The notes below the pieces were generated by a model. It was not told the DNA's origin. It ran no database searches and was given only the letters and a program-made list of their open reading frames with translations. A DNA stretch of 64,000 bases from contig CAJUIX010000007.1 in NCBI GenBank assembly GCA_910586665.1, positions 62,001 to 126,000 of the forward strand, written 5' to 3'. Every line of letters begins with the position of its first letter. The first letter of the stretch is position 1. Below are positions 17,752 through 27,264 of this stretch, piece after piece. This stretch comes from an uncultured Duncaniella sp. GTDB lineage: Bacteria > Bacteroidota > Bacteroidia > Bacteroidales > Muribaculaceae. The position numbers and the translations under genes were made by a program.

Positions 17752-17913
17752 CGTCTTATTTTTAATCTATTGAAACGTAAAATTGGTTTATTTGTCGACA
17801 AAAGTAGCTCTTTAATCCTATTAAAGGCGATTCTATTTGTTAATTAATTCTAAATCAGTATATTTTTCGGGCTACATCTAATTATACCTTATAATTAATA
17901 GCTTTGAAAAGCT

Positions 17914-19317
17914 TTATTTGAGACCTTTCTTGAGCCATGCTCCCGAGATGAGGCGCCAGAGGAATATAGCCCCGCGAAAACAGAGTTCGACGCACATTGC
18001 GAGCCATACGCCGGCAAGCCCCATTGTCGGAGCGAGCAGGGCTGCAATCGGGAGCCGGACAAGCCATATACTGCCAAAATTCATTGCTGCCGGAAGGATC
18101 GTATCCCCGACCCCGATCATCACACCATAGCTTACAATAGCTGCCGCAAACATCGGCTCGGCAAAGGCTTCGATGCGCAGGGCCTCCACGCCAAGACTCT
18201 GAATGGGCTCTACAGGTGTCATAAGCTCCATGACCCAGGGAGCACAGACATACATCACGACTCCCATGACGGTCATAGTGACCATGCCGAGACCGACGGT
18301 GATATAACCGAAGCGCTTGGCGAGGTCGAGGCGCTTGGCTCCGTAGCTCTGCCCGACAAGTGTAGTGGCCGCGTCACCTATACCATAGCCGGGCATGTAG
18401 CAGATACTTTCGGCAGTAACGGCAAAGGCATTGGCGGCGATTGCCATGACACCGAGCGGGGCTACGATGACGGTGACGGCTATCTGCGCGCCGCAGATGA
18501 CGGCATGTTCCAATGTCATAGGAGCGGAGACACGAAGAGCCTTGCGTAGTACAGTGGCTGTCGGGCGGAATGAACCTGGATGCCCGACGAGACGGATTGA
18601 TTTCTCGCGGACGCAGAGATACCACATCATGCACCCAGCGGTGACTATTTCTGCCGAGACCGTACCTAATGCAGCGCCGAGGACACCGAGTCCGGCTCCC
18701 GGGAGTGTCATGTCAATGCCGAAAACGGTAGCCTCGCGTGTGGGAAAGATGAGAAAGAAATTGAAAATTATGTCGAGCAGACACATCATGACGTTCAGGC
18801 CGCCTGGCACCTTCATATTGCCTACGCAACGGAGCATCGCGCCCCCGAGGTAGTTCATGGTCAGCAGTGGAAGGGCGAGGACGAAGACGAGGAAATAGAC
18901 AGAGGCCTTGCCGCATACGGCATCAGTGCCTCCGAGCCAGTGAGGCAACGGCCAGGCAATAGCCGCGCCGACAACCACCACAGCGAGTGAGAACAAGAGG
19001 CAGGCGACAATCGACTGACGCAGGACGGCGCGCGCCTTCTCAGGCTCCGACGCCCCTATGCGGTGAGCCACCTGAACCGAGAAACCGACCGTGACAGCCG
19101 AACACACTCCCCAGAATAACCAAAGGCTCGTAGAGACAAGGCCGACGGCAGCGGAGTCGTCAGCACCGAGGCGCCCGACCATTGCGGCGTCGATATACTG
19201 CATCAGTATGCTCGACAGCTGCGCCATCATTGCCGGCCACGACAGCTTGGCCGTAAGCCTCAACTGCTGGCCGAAGCTCAGCGGCGCCCCGGAACGTATC
19301 AGAGATATATCGGCCAT
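17914..19317 (-). CDS. MATE-family multidrug/toxin efflux transporter
   Basis: 467 residues with about 12 hydrophobic segments arranged as two similar halves, as in the MATE family (NorM/DinF type). Inner-membrane antiporter driven by Na+ or H+. The N-terminal region MAQLSSILMQYIDAAMVGRLG is typical of the first helices. It starts 24 bp after the MalY-type gene on the same strand, so the two are probably one operon. Substrate unknown. Confidence 0.9.
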   Translation of the reverse strand: MADISLIRSGAPLSFGQQLRLTAKLSWPAMMAQLSSILMQYIDAAMVGRLGADDSAAVGLVSTSLWLFWGVCSAVTVGFSVQVAHRIGASEPEKARAVLRQSIVACLLFSLAVVVVGAAIAWPLPHWLGGTDAVCGKASVYFLVFVLALPLLTMNYLGGAMLRCVGNMKVPGGLNVMMCLLDIIFNFFLIFPTREATVFGIDMTLPGAGLGVLGAALGTVSAEIVTAGCMMWYLCVREKSIRLVGHPGSFRPTATVLRKALRVSAPMTLEHAVICGAQIAVTVIVAPLGVMAIAANAFAVTAESICYMPGYGIGDAATTLVGQSYGAKRLDLAKRFGYITVGLGMVTMTVMGVVMYVCAPWVMELMTPVEPIQSLGVEALRIEAFAEPMFAAAIVSYGVMIGVGDTILPAAMNFGSIWLVRLPIAALLAPTMGLAGVWLAMCVELCFRGAIFLWRLISGAWLKKGLK

Positions 19318-19341
19318 CGTTCTACCTTATATCAAACTAAA

Positions 19342-20502
19342 TTATTTGGCAAGAGTGTCGCAGATGCGCTCAAGTCCCTCCTCGAGAGTGGCCCGCGGAC
19401 AGGCAATGTTTAAGCGGACATAGCCCTCGGCACCATACATTATACCTGAGTTGACCCACACACCTGCCTCGTCTATCAGTTTTTTGACAAGTTCGTCGGC
19501 CTCCATGCCGAGCGCGCGGATGTCGACCCAGGGAAGATAGGTGGCCTCGAGGCGCGCTATAGGACACTGAGGCAAGCGGCGGCCGAGGTACTCGCGCAGG
19601 AAGAGGTAGTTGGCATGAAGATAGTCGCGCAGGGCGTCGAGCCACTCGCTACCTTCCGAGGAATAGGCCGCGCGGAGGGCGACAACACCGAAGGGGTTGA
19701 CATCGCAGACCTCGTTGATATTGACAGCGCGGTCAATCAGTTGGCGGTTCCGCTCATCGGGGGCTATGATATTGGCAATCTGCAGGCCGGCAATGTTGAA
19801 GGCTTTCGAGGGGGAGACACAGACTGTAGCCTGCGGGTCGACAGTGCCATAGGGGATATAGCGTATGCCGGGCATGGTCAGCTCATTGTGGATTTCATCG
19901 CTGACAACCGTAACACCGTTGCGGGCACATATTTCGGCCACGCGTTCCAATTCCTCACGGGTCCATGCGCGCCCGGCGGGATTGTGGGGATTGCAGAGAA
20001 TCATCAGGACATTCTGCGGATCGGCGGCGAGGCGCTCAAGTCCGTCGAAATCCATATCGTATGTAAACTCGCTATCAGAAATATCGCGACGCAGGAGCTT
20101 GTTCTCAACCACGCGGCAGCCATTGTTACGAATCGAGGAGAAGAAGCAATTGTAGACCGGCGTCTGGATAATGACGCCCGACCCTGCCGGAGCGAGAGCC
20201 TTGACAATGGCAGAAAGCGCCGGTACGATGCCCGGAATGTATATGACATCGTGGCGCGAGAAATTGTAGAGGTGACGCGAGCTGAACCAGTCAATCAACG
20301 CGTCATAATAATTGTCGTCGACATAAGTATAGCCGAAAACCCCGTGGTCCACACGGCGGCGCAAAGCCTCGATGATGCAGGGAGCCGCCTGGAAGTCCAT
20401 ATCAGCCACCCAGAGGGGTATTACGTTGCGGCGCGAGTCCCACTTGCAGGAGCCGGATCCCCTGCGGAGCACAATCTTATCAAAATTATAATTCTGCGAC
20501 AT
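19342..20502 (-). CDS. MalY/PatB-type PLP aminotransferase (cystathionine beta-lyase-like)
   Basis: 386 residues from the ATG at 20502. Fold-type I PLP enzyme of the MalY/PatB group, which cleaves C-S bonds of cystathionine or S-conjugates to pyruvate, ammonia and a thiol. Visible are the early PLWVADMDF segment, NPHNPAGRAW, SDEIHNEL (cofactor Asp) and VCVSPSKAFNIAGLQ (Schiff-base Lys). The frame is open 33 bp further upstream, but ATG 20502 gives the usual N-terminus (MSQNYNFDKIVLRRGSGSCKWD shortened) and a -7 box lies at 20532-20525. The gene diverges from the B12 operon and precedes a MATE gene. Confidence 0.88.
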   Translation of the reverse strand: MSQNYNFDKIVLRRGSGSCKWDSRRNVIPLWVADMDFQAAPCIIEALRRRVDHGVFGYTYVDDNYYDALIDWFSSRHLYNFSRHDVIYIPGIVPALSAIVKALAPAGSGVIIQTPVYNCFFSSIRNNGCRVVENKLLRRDISDSEFTYDMDFDGLERLAADPQNVLMILCNPHNPAGRAWTREELERVAEICARNGVTVVSDEIHNELTMPGIRYIPYGTVDPQATVCVSPSKAFNIAGLQIANIIAPDERNRQLIDRAVNINEVCDVNPFGVVALRAAYSSEGSEWLDALRDYLHANYLFLREYLGRRLPQCPIARLEATYLPWVDIRALGMEADELVKKLIDEAGVWVNSGIMYGAEGYVRLNIACPRATLEEGLERICDTLAK

Positions 20503-20524
20503 GACTATAAAATTTATTTTGATG

Positions 20525-20532
20525 CAAATATA
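20525..20532 (-). promoter_or_regulatory. -7 element of the malY-like gene
   Basis: TATATTTG on the minus strand fits TAnnTTTG and sits 22 bp before the ATG at 20502. The -33 region lacks a clear TTTG, so this is only a half match. Confidence 0.45.
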
Positions 20533-20563
20533 CAATTTTTACTTTGAGAAATTGGTATGGAAT

Positions 20564-20594
20564 TTTGGAAATTAGAAAATAAGGCGTACCTTTG
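20564..20594 (+). promoter_or_regulatory. Bacteroidota-type promoter of the B12 uptake operon
   Basis: TTTG (20564-20567), a 19-bp spacer and TACCTTTG (20587-20594) match the consensus exactly. The transcript would start near 20601, directly at the riboswitch. Confidence 0.85.
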
Positions 20595-20600
20595 TGCCCG

Positions 20601-20770
20601 CATTGGTTCGCCTGACACTACGGGCGATTAAAAGGGAACACGGGTGAGAATCCCGGACAGTCCCGCTGCGGTAATTTCCATGAAATGACCCGAAAAACAT
20701 GCCACTGAAGCCGTCAGAAACAGCTTTGGGAAGGCTTTCGGAGTCAGGAATAAGTCCGAAGACCTGCCGG
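20601..20770 (+). ncRNA. cobalamin (AdoCbl) riboswitch
   Basis: The conserved core is easy to read: AAAAGGGAACACGGGTGAGA near 20630, CCGGACAGTCCCGCTGCGGTAA, the B12-box GCCACTG at 20701-20707, and the 3' part with TAAGTCCGAAGACCTGCC ending near 20768. This is the order of the Rfam cobalamin element. It lies between the promoter and the btuB start, so B12 binding should shut down expression of the uptake operon, most likely at translation initiation because no U-tract terminator is seen before btuB. Confidence 0.95.
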
Positions 20771-20802
20771 TGCGATATGGTAACAATGCTTTTCTTTCGA
20801 GG

Positions 20803-22842
20803 ATGAGAAAACATAATCAACAGAAAAAATCCACACATCCACGCAGCTCCATGCCGCGACTCCTGACAGCTATGATGCTCTTCGGCGCATCGTCGCTGCC
20901 TCTGCTGTGTCGTGCCCAAAGCCCGGAAATCATCCGGCTCGACAGTATCGAAGTGGTCGAGAGCCGTCATCAGAAGGTGCTCAAGAGCAGCGCGCCCCTC
21001 TTCAAGGTTGACGAGAGCGAGTTTAACCGCATCGGCATAACCGACATCTCCGACGCCGTCCACCGCCTCCCAGGAGTCAACCTCCGCGACTACGGCGGCC
21101 TGGGGGGACTGAAAACTGTGTCTATCCGCGGGCTCGGCGCGCAACACACCGCCGTGGTCTATGACGGCGTGGTCCTCAGCGACTGCCAAAGCGGGGAGGT
21201 TGACATAGCCCGCTACTCGCTCGACAACGTCGAGTCACTCTCAGTGGTCATCGGCGACAACGACGACATCTTTGTGCCGGCGCGCGCGGCTGCCTCGGCA
21301 TCGTCGCTCAACATCGCGAGCTACCTTGCACCCTCGTCAGCAGGGCCGCTCGAACTCGTCGCGCAGTTCAAGGCCGGCTCCTTCGGCTACGTTAATCCCT
21401 ACATCCGCATCGGCAAAGGATTTACCGACAAATTCTCTATGAATCTCGTCGGCGACTATACATACGCCGAGAATGACTACCCTTTCAGCCTAAAAAACGG
21501 CGCGCACACCACCGTCGAGCGCCGCAACAACAGCCGCATGAACAACGGGCATGGCGAGATTAACGCGACGTGGCGCCCATCCACCCGCTCATCGCTCAGT
21601 GCGAAGGCCTACTACTATGACAACGACCGCCAACTACCCGGCCCGGCCATCTACTACAACAACGAGAACCACGAATCGCTCCGCGACCGCAACTTCTTCG
21701 GGCAGCTACACTACCGCAATGCCTTCAACTCACAGTGGTCGCTACAGCTGCATGGCAAATTCAACTGGGCCTCGTCGTTCTATCAGGACATAGACGGAAA
21801 ATATCCCGGAGGCGTCCTGAACCAGAACTACTGGCAACGCGAGACTTACGCCAGCGCATGCCTCCTATGGCTCCCCACCGAAAAGGTAGCCGTCGACTAC
21901 TCTGGCGACTACTTTTTCAACAATTTCACGAGCAACCTCCCAACCGAGACCTATCCCTACCGCCACAGCATCCTCCAGTCGCTCACGGCGCGCTACCGCG
22001 ACCGCCGTCTGACTGCCACGGCACGTCTGCTCGGCTCCATATACCGCAACGGGGCACGCATCGGCGATGGAGCGCGTGACTTCGAGCGCCTGTCCCCCTC
22101 CGCAAGTCTCTCGTTCCAGCCCTTCGCAGCCGAAATGTTCTATCTGCGCCTCTCCTACAAGAACATTTTCAGGATGCCGACCTTCAACGAGTCATACTTC
22201 TACCACTACGGCAACCCCGACCTGCGCCCTGAGACCAACAACCAGTTCAACATCGGCGCGACATGGCAATTGAAGCCCGGGGCAACATGGATTTCAGACG
22301 CAATCGTCACCGTCGACGCCTACGTCAACCATGTCAAGAACAAAATCGTAGCCATACCCTACAATATGTTCGTCTGGACAGTGGTCAATCTCGACAAGGC
22401 GCGCATATTCGGCTGTGACCTCACGGCAAGCACTACTTTCAACGTCGGGCGCCGGCAGGAGATTGTCTTCAACGGCAACTACAGCTATCAGCGCGCCGCA
22501 CCGCGCACCGACCCAAAATCCGGCGACTATAACAAGCAGATTGCCTACATCCCGCGCCACTCCGGGAGCGTCACTCTCGGATATGAGAACCCCTGGGTCA
22601 ACTTCTCGGTCCACACGACAGGGGTCAGCTGCCGCTACGCAACCAACGACAACAATCCCGCCACCCGTCTCGGAGGCTACATGGATGTCGGCTGCACAGC
22701 CTATCGCACATTCCGATTTTCGGGCCACGAGGTCGAGCTGCGCGCCGACGTGATGAACTTCCTCGACCGCAACTATGTGGTCGTGGCACGCTACCCCATG
22801 CCCGGCCGCTCATGGCGCTGCTCCGTGAAATTCACATTATAA
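20803..22842 (+). CDS. btuB: TonB-dependent vitamin B12 receptor BtuB
   Basis: 679 residues from ATG 20803. Outer-membrane transporter with a signal segment (PRLLTAMMLFGASSLPLL), an N-terminal plug (DISDAVHRLPGVNLRDYGGLGG, then VSIRGLGAQHTAVVYDGV) and a 22-strand barrel ending in the aromatic pattern CSVKFTL. It lies directly behind a cobalamin riboswitch and ahead of btuG, btuF and btuC, which fixes the substrate as a corrinoid. An in-frame GTG at 20770 falls in the riboswitch end and is rejected. ATG 20851 is a second possible start with a better-shaped signal peptide. Confidence 0.93.
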   Translation: MRKHNQQKKSTHPRSSMPRLLTAMMLFGASSLPLLCRAQSPEIIRLDSIEVVESRHQKVLKSSAPLFKVDESEFNRIGITDISDAVHRLPGVNLRDYGGLGGLKTVSIRGLGAQHTAVVYDGVVLSDCQSGEVDIARYSLDNVESLSVVIGDNDDIFVPARAAASASSLNIASYLAPSSAGPLELVAQFKAGSFGYVNPYIRIGKGFTDKFSMNLVGDYTYAENDYPFSLKNGAHTTVERRNNSRMNNGHGEINATWRPSTRSSLSAKAYYYDNDRQLPGPAIYYNNENHESLRDRNFFGQLHYRNAFNSQWSLQLHGKFNWASSFYQDIDGKYPGGVLNQNYWQRETYASACLLWLPTEKVAVDYSGDYFFNNFTSNLPTETYPYRHSILQSLTARYRDRRLTATARLLGSIYRNGARIGDGARDFERLSPSASLSFQPFAAEMFYLRLSYKNIFRMPTFNESYFYHYGNPDLRPETNNQFNIGATWQLKPGATWISDAIVTVDAYVNHVKNKIVAIPYNMFVWTVVNLDKARIFGCDLTASTTFNVGRRQEIVFNGNYSYQRAAPRTDPKSGDYNKQIAYIPRHSGSVTLGYENPWVNFSVHTTGVSCRYATNDNNPATRLGGYMDVGCTAYRTFRFSGHEVELRADVMNFLDRNYVVVARYPMPGRSWRCSVKFTL

Positions 22843-22880
22843 TCAAACACATATAAACCAATTCTATCATTTTCCACATC

Positions 22881-23960
22881 ATGACACTCAACAAAGTGCT
22901 AATCGGTGCCTTGTGCGCCCTTTCGCTCGGCTTCACAGCCTGTAGCGACGACGATGACGACAGAAGCCAATTCGCCGGCCTCGAAGAATACAAAGGCGTA
23001 TTTGTTATCAACCAGGGGAATATGGATAACAATATTCCCGGTAGCATCACCAATATTGACACAAAGGATGGCGAAGCATATCAGAATGTGTTCAAGACCG
23101 TCAACGGCCGAGTGCTCGGCGACACTCCCCAAAGCGCGATAATACACGGCGACAAAATGTATGTGGCCGTATACCAGTCCAATGTAATTGAAATTCTTGA
23201 CAGCAAAACTCTTAAATCAATAAAGACTATCGGTCTTTCAGGCGAAGGAACCAGGCCGCGCTACTTTGCTGCCAATGGTGACAAAGTATATGTCAGCCTC
23301 TATGACGGCTATGTGGGCCGCATCGACACCAAAAGCCTTGAGCTCGAAGCAAAAGTCAAGGTAGGTCCTAACCCGGAAGAAATGGTAATTGTTGGGAAAT
23401 ACCTGTATGTTACTAATTCTGACGGATTAAATTATCTAAACAAATTTGCCAATGGTTATACCGTCTCAAAAATCAATGTCTCATCCTTTATCGAAGAGAA
23501 AAAAATACAGGTCGGTATGAATCCGAATCATATTGTATCAAATGGGAATGACATTTTTGTTATCTGCACAGGGGACTATTCAGAAGCTAATCCCCCGACA
23601 CTAAAACGTATAACTAAGGATGACAGTGTAGAAAGTATGTTTGGAGCCTCATACATGGCTATAAACAAAGATTTACTCTATATTATATATGCCCCCTATG
23701 CCGATTGGGGAAAAGATCCCATACCTCCGACATATTATGTATATTCAATCTCTAAAAATAAGAAGACTCAATTAAATCTTAGCGACATCATATCACCAGT
23801 CACAATAGCTGTCAGTCCGAAAAATGGAAATATATTTATATCCACATACTCTATCAACAACGGTTATTCAGATCCCTGTTTCATAAATGAATATACCTCA
23901 ACCGGGGCATTTGTAAAACAATATAATGCCGGTATAGGTGCTGGATGTATATTTATGTAA
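22881..23960 (+). CDS. btuG: BtuG-like surface lipoprotein, beta-propeller B12-binding protein
   Basis: 359 residues. Lipobox FTAC with Cys21, followed by SDDDDD, the acidic signal that sends lipoproteins to the cell surface in this phylum. The rest is built of repeated blades (INQGNM, MYVAVYQSNVIEILD, VYVSLYDGYVGRID, LYVTNSDGLN), as in the DUF5074/YncE-like propellers. In Bacteroides, BtuG sits on BtuB and captures B12 with extreme affinity. Position directly after btuB in a riboswitch operon supports this role. From about 23390 to the end the DNA is much richer in A and T than the first half, which suggests the 3' part was exchanged by recombination. Confidence 0.85.
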   Translation: MTLNKVLIGALCALSLGFTACSDDDDDRSQFAGLEEYKGVFVINQGNMDNNIPGSITNIDTKDGEAYQNVFKTVNGRVLGDTPQSAIIHGDKMYVAVYQSNVIEILDSKTLKSIKTIGLSGEGTRPRYFAANGDKVYVSLYDGYVGRIDTKSLELEAKVKVGPNPEEMVIVGKYLYVTNSDGLNYLNKFANGYTVSKINVSSFIEEKKIQVGMNPNHIVSNGNDIFVICTGDYSEANPPTLKRITKDDSVESMFGASYMAINKDLLYIIYAPYADWGKDPIPPTYYVYSISKNKKTQLNLSDIISPVTIAVSPKNGNIFISTYSINNGYSDPCFINEYTSTGAFVKQYNAGIGAGCIFM

Positions 23961-23970
23961 CCCTCTCTAA

Positions 23971-25116
23971 ATGAACAACTCAATTCTTTTCTGTCTGATA
24001 TTTACGCTGGTTTTGCCCTTCCTTACCTCGTGTAAGGGGGGCAATTCCCATGTATCGGCCGAGGGGGTGGCGGGCGACACCCTCGAAATGAAATATGCCC
24101 GCAACCTCACAATAGTGCGACATCCCGGCTATACCACGGCCACCATCCGTAACCCCTGGGACAGCACAAAGACGCTGCATAGATACATACTCGTCGGCGA
24201 CAGCGCGGATATGCCCGACAATCTGCCAAAAGGCACAGTTGTGAGGACGCCGCTCAAGCGCGCGCTCGTCTACTCGACCGTCCACCAGGCGCTTATCGAC
24301 GAATTCGAAGCGGCAGAGGCAATCGGTGGCATCTGCGACGCACAGTATGTCAATGACCGCGCCATGCTCTCACGCATCACCCAGGGCAAAGTCACCGACT
24401 GCGGCAACAGCAACTCTCCGAACCTCGAAAAAATCATACAACTCAACCCAGACGCAATTCTCCTCTCCCCCTACGAAAACTCCGGCACCTACGGCAAAAT
24501 CGGCCAAATGGGCATACCTCTGATTGAATGTGCCGACTACATGGAAAGCTCACCCCTCTCGCGCACAGAGTGGATGAAATTCTACGGCCTGCTCTTCGGA
24601 TGTGAAAAAGAGGCCGACAAAATCTTTACAGAGACCGAAAACGCATATCTTGCACTCAAAGCCATGACCGACACCGTCAGTCATAGACCGAAGGTCATAG
24701 TCGACCGCCTCTACGGCAACAGCTGGTATGTCCCCGCGGTGCGCTCGACAATGGGCACCTACATCCGCGATGCCGGAGGCTGCAACCCCTTCGACCACAT
24801 CGACGCCAGCGGCAGCGTCGGGCTTTCGGGGGAGCAGGTGCTCCACGAGGCCGGTGATGCCGATATATGGCTCGTCCGCTATTCGCAGGCTTCCGACAAG
24901 CCCCTCGCAGAACTGCGTACGGACAATGCAATATATCCGATGTTCAAAGCGTTGAAAGATGGACGGGTGTATGGCTGCAACACTCAGAAAGTCAGATTTT
25001 ACGAGGATACCCCCTTCCACCCCCACTGGTTCCTCCGCAATCTCATAGCCATAATCCACCCCGAGCTTACAGAACCGGAGACCGGGCAAATATACTTCAC
25101 CCCTCTACAGCCCTGA
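23971..25116 (+). CDS. btuF: BtuF-like corrinoid-binding ABC transporter lipoprotein
   Basis: 381 residues. Lipobox LTSC with Cys21, then a substrate-binding protein of the class III (BtuF/FhuD/CeuE) type. It begins 10 bp after btuG. The family fold appears as two lobes joined by a helix, with the strand-helix pattern KRALVYSTVHQALIDEFEA and NPDAILLSPYENSG. It would take B12 from BtuB in the periplasm and pass it to BtuC. Alternatives such as a siderophore-binding protein are less likely given the riboswitch and btuB. Confidence 0.85.
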   Translation: MNNSILFCLIFTLVLPFLTSCKGGNSHVSAEGVAGDTLEMKYARNLTIVRHPGYTTATIRNPWDSTKTLHRYILVGDSADMPDNLPKGTVVRTPLKRALVYSTVHQALIDEFEAAEAIGGICDAQYVNDRAMLSRITQGKVTDCGNSNSPNLEKIIQLNPDAILLSPYENSGTYGKIGQMGIPLIECADYMESSPLSRTEWMKFYGLLFGCEKEADKIFTETENAYLALKAMTDTVSHRPKVIVDRLYGNSWYVPAVRSTMGTYIRDAGGCNPFDHIDASGSVGLSGEQVLHEAGDADIWLVRYSQASDKPLAELRTDNAIYPMFKALKDGRVYGCNTQKVRFYEDTPFHPHWFLRNLIAIIHPELTEPETGQIYFTPLQP

Positions 25117-25154
25117 GGCAACATTAATTCGAAACCCACCTCCCTGACGCAGAA

Positions 25155-26153
25155 ATGAAATTCGCAATCACGGCAGTCATAGTCGCAGTGCTCTTCCTGA
25201 TGAACCTCTTCATCGGCTCTGTCGACCTGCCCGCGTCGGAGGTATTCGCTATCCTGACAGGGAGCCACAACGGCGGTGGGACAGCCGAGTTCATAGTCCT
25301 CGGAAGCCGTCTCCCTATGGCAATAACAGCCCTCTTGGCAGGTGCGGCACTCGCAGCCTCCGGCCTGATGCTCCAGACAGCCTTCCGCAACCCGCTCGCC
25401 GGCCCCTCGGTGCTCGGCATCACCTCCGGCGCGAGCCTCGGCGTGGCCCTCGTCATGCTCCTGCTCGGCGGTACGCTCACTGCCGGAAGCTTCTCAATCG
25501 GCGGCTACGGGGCAATCATCGCCGGAGCCTTTATCGGAAGCATACTTATCATGGGGGTACTCATCGCGCTCTCGTCGATACTCAAAAACGACCTCATGCT
25601 GCTCATCACGGGCATCATGATCGGCTACCTCGTCTCGTCGGCAATCATGCTGCTCAACTTCATTTCAACTGCCGAGGGGGTGCAGAGCTATGTCATGTGG
25701 GGCATGAGCACCTTCAACGGGGTGTCGATGTCGCAACTTCCGCTCTTCGCCTTGCTCACAGCCGTCGGGATAGTGATGTCACTTCTGCTTATCAAGCCTC
25801 TCAACCTCCTGCTGCTCGGCGACGGCTATGCCCGCAATCTCGGCATAAACCTCGCCCGCGTGCGCAACCTCCTACTGCTTGCCACAGGGGTGCTGACAGC
25901 CACGGTCACCGCCTACTGCGGCCCGGTGTCCTTCATCGGCCTGGCCATGCCCCATGTAGCCCGCATGGTCTTTCACACCGACAACCACCGCACACTCATG
26001 CCCGCCACTCTGCTGACCGGCGCAGCCGTCGCCCTCGGCTGCAATCTCATCTGCGTGCTCCCCTCCGACTCTGTGCTCCCGCTCAACGCCGTCACTCCAC
26101 TCATCGGTGCCCCGGTGGTAATCCGCGTGCTCATCGGACACAGAAAAAAATAG
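25155..26153 (+). CDS. btuC: BtuC-type FecCD-family ABC transporter permease
   Basis: 332 residues with about 9-10 membrane segments. Typical FecCD features are GSRLPMAITALLAGAALAASGLMLQTAFRNPLAGPSVLG (shown here as markers) and CGPVSFIGLAMPHVARM near the C-terminus, which contacts the ATPase. It starts 38 bp after btuF. The partner ATPase gene btuD, expected next, is missing; the following gene encodes an unrelated membrane protein. The ATPase must be supplied from another locus. Confidence 0.9.
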   Translation: MKFAITAVIVAVLFLMNLFIGSVDLPASEVFAILTGSHNGGGTAEFIVLGSRLPMAITALLAGAALAASGLMLQTAFRNPLAGPSVLGITSGASLGVALVMLLLGGTLTAGSFSIGGYGAIIAGAFIGSILIMGVLIALSSILKNDLMLLITGIMIGYLVSSAIMLLNFISTAEGVQSYVMWGMSTFNGVSMSQLPLFALLTAVGIVMSLLLIKPLNLLLLGDGYARNLGINLARVRNLLLLATGVLTATVTAYCGPVSFIGLAMPHVARMVFHTDNHRTLMPATLLTGAAVALGCNLICVLPSDSVLPLNAVTPLIGAPVVIRVLIGHRKK

Positions 26154-26199
26154 CGGCTTTATTCAAACCATTCCCAAGGGGTAATTTGTTGTAAAAGAT

Positions 26200-27264
26200 G
26201 TGAAAGCATCATCACCGACACCCCGCCCACGTCCTCACGCTATCGCTATTGTCAGCAAAGTCCTGAAGGTAATACTGCCTGTCGCAATATCGGCAGGCAT
26301 GGTCATTTGGCTCTTCCACAAAGTAAATTTCTCTCAGGTCAAGGGTATAATCGAGCAAGGGGTCGGCTACGGCTATATCATAGCCATGATGATTATCACC
26401 GTGCTCTCCCACATCATCCGGGGTATCCGCTGGGGCATACAGCTGCGCGCCGCCGGCATCCCGCGCATCCCGGTGACAGCCGAGAGCGTGTCGATATTCG
26501 GAGCCTACGCCCTCAACCTGATATTCCCCTACCTCGGCGAGGCCTGGAGGTGTGTCTACATCTCTAAGCGCGAGAACTGCAAGCTATCGACAGTTGTCGG
26601 CACCGACCTCGGCGACCGCGCCTCCGACGGAGTAATGATACTCCTGCTGCTCTTTCTCACTCTTTTCGTGGCTCATCCGGCCATGCAGCGCTTCCTCGAC
26701 AAATATCCGCTCGGAGAGGCCATAGACCGCGTGACAACCGGTGGAAGACTCTGGATTTGGCTCGGGATAATCCTCGCTGTGCTCATAGCAGCTGACTATT
26801 TCTTTCGTCACACCGAGACCGTGCAGGGTATCAACAAGAGCATCACCCGTATATGGGACGGCTTCAAGGTGCTGTTCCACATGAAGGGAACTGGAATGTA
26901 TATCGTGTTGACTTTCGGTATATGGATATGCTATTTCCTCGAGGCCTACGTCTGTTTCTTCGCCTTCCCCTTCACTCGCGAGCTCATTACACAGCCCGGC
27001 TCGCACTACGGGCTTATACCCGGGCTCGTGGTGTTCGTGTTCGGCTCGTGCAGCATGGGGGTGCCTTCCAACGGCGGCCTCGGACCGTGGAACATCGCTG
27101 TCATGTTCGCTCTGAGCCTGTTCGGGATAAGCGACAGCGACGGAACGGCCTATTCAATCGTCTGCTGGAGCTTCCAGACGATAATACTGATTGCATCAGG
27201 TATTTTCGGCGCCTTCTATATAATGTTCTCCAAAAGGAAGTTGGAAAAAGAGGAGCATGGCTAA
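26200..27264 (+). CDS. LPG-synthase-like (flippase-type) integral membrane protein
   Basis: 354 residues from a GTG start, with about 7-8 hydrophobic segments. It resembles the lysylphosphatidylglycerol synthase transmembrane family (UPF0104/YbhN type), with the marker segments ISHIIRGIRWGIQLRAAG-like and GSCSMGVPSNGGLGPWNIAVMFAL. The catalytic aminoacyl-transferase half of true MprF is absent, so a lipid-flipping or unknown membrane role is more likely. It lies 46 bp after btuC on the same strand and could be read through from the B12 operon. Its stop codon is the left edge of a MITE-like element. Confidence 0.75.
   Translation: MKASSPTPRPRPHAIAIVSKVLKVILPVAISAGMVIWLFHKVNFSQVKGIIEQGVGYGYIIAMMIITVLSHIIRGIRWGIQLRAAGIPRIPVTAESVSIFGAYALNLIFPYLGEAWRCVYISKRENCKLSTVVGTDLGDRASDGVMILLLLFLTLFVAHPAMQRFLDKYPLGEAIDRVTTGGRLWIWLGIILAVLIAADYFFRHTETVQGINKSITRIWDGFKVLFHMKGTGMYIVLTFGIWICYFLEAYVCFFAFPFTRELITQPGSHYGLIPGLVVFVFGSCSMGVPSNGGLGPWNIAVMFALSLFGISDSDGTAYSIVCWSFQTIILIASGIFGAFYIMFSKRKLEKEEHG

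Noticed and set aside
19615..20547. 310-codon plus-strand open frame over the MalY-type gene
   Set aside because: It is fully antisense to a gene with clear PLP motifs and has no signal, motif or promoter of its own; the frame is open only because of codon bias.
20770..20802. GTG at 20770 as the start of btuB
   Set aside because: It lies in the 3' end of the riboswitch and would put residues before the signal peptide that do not fit export.
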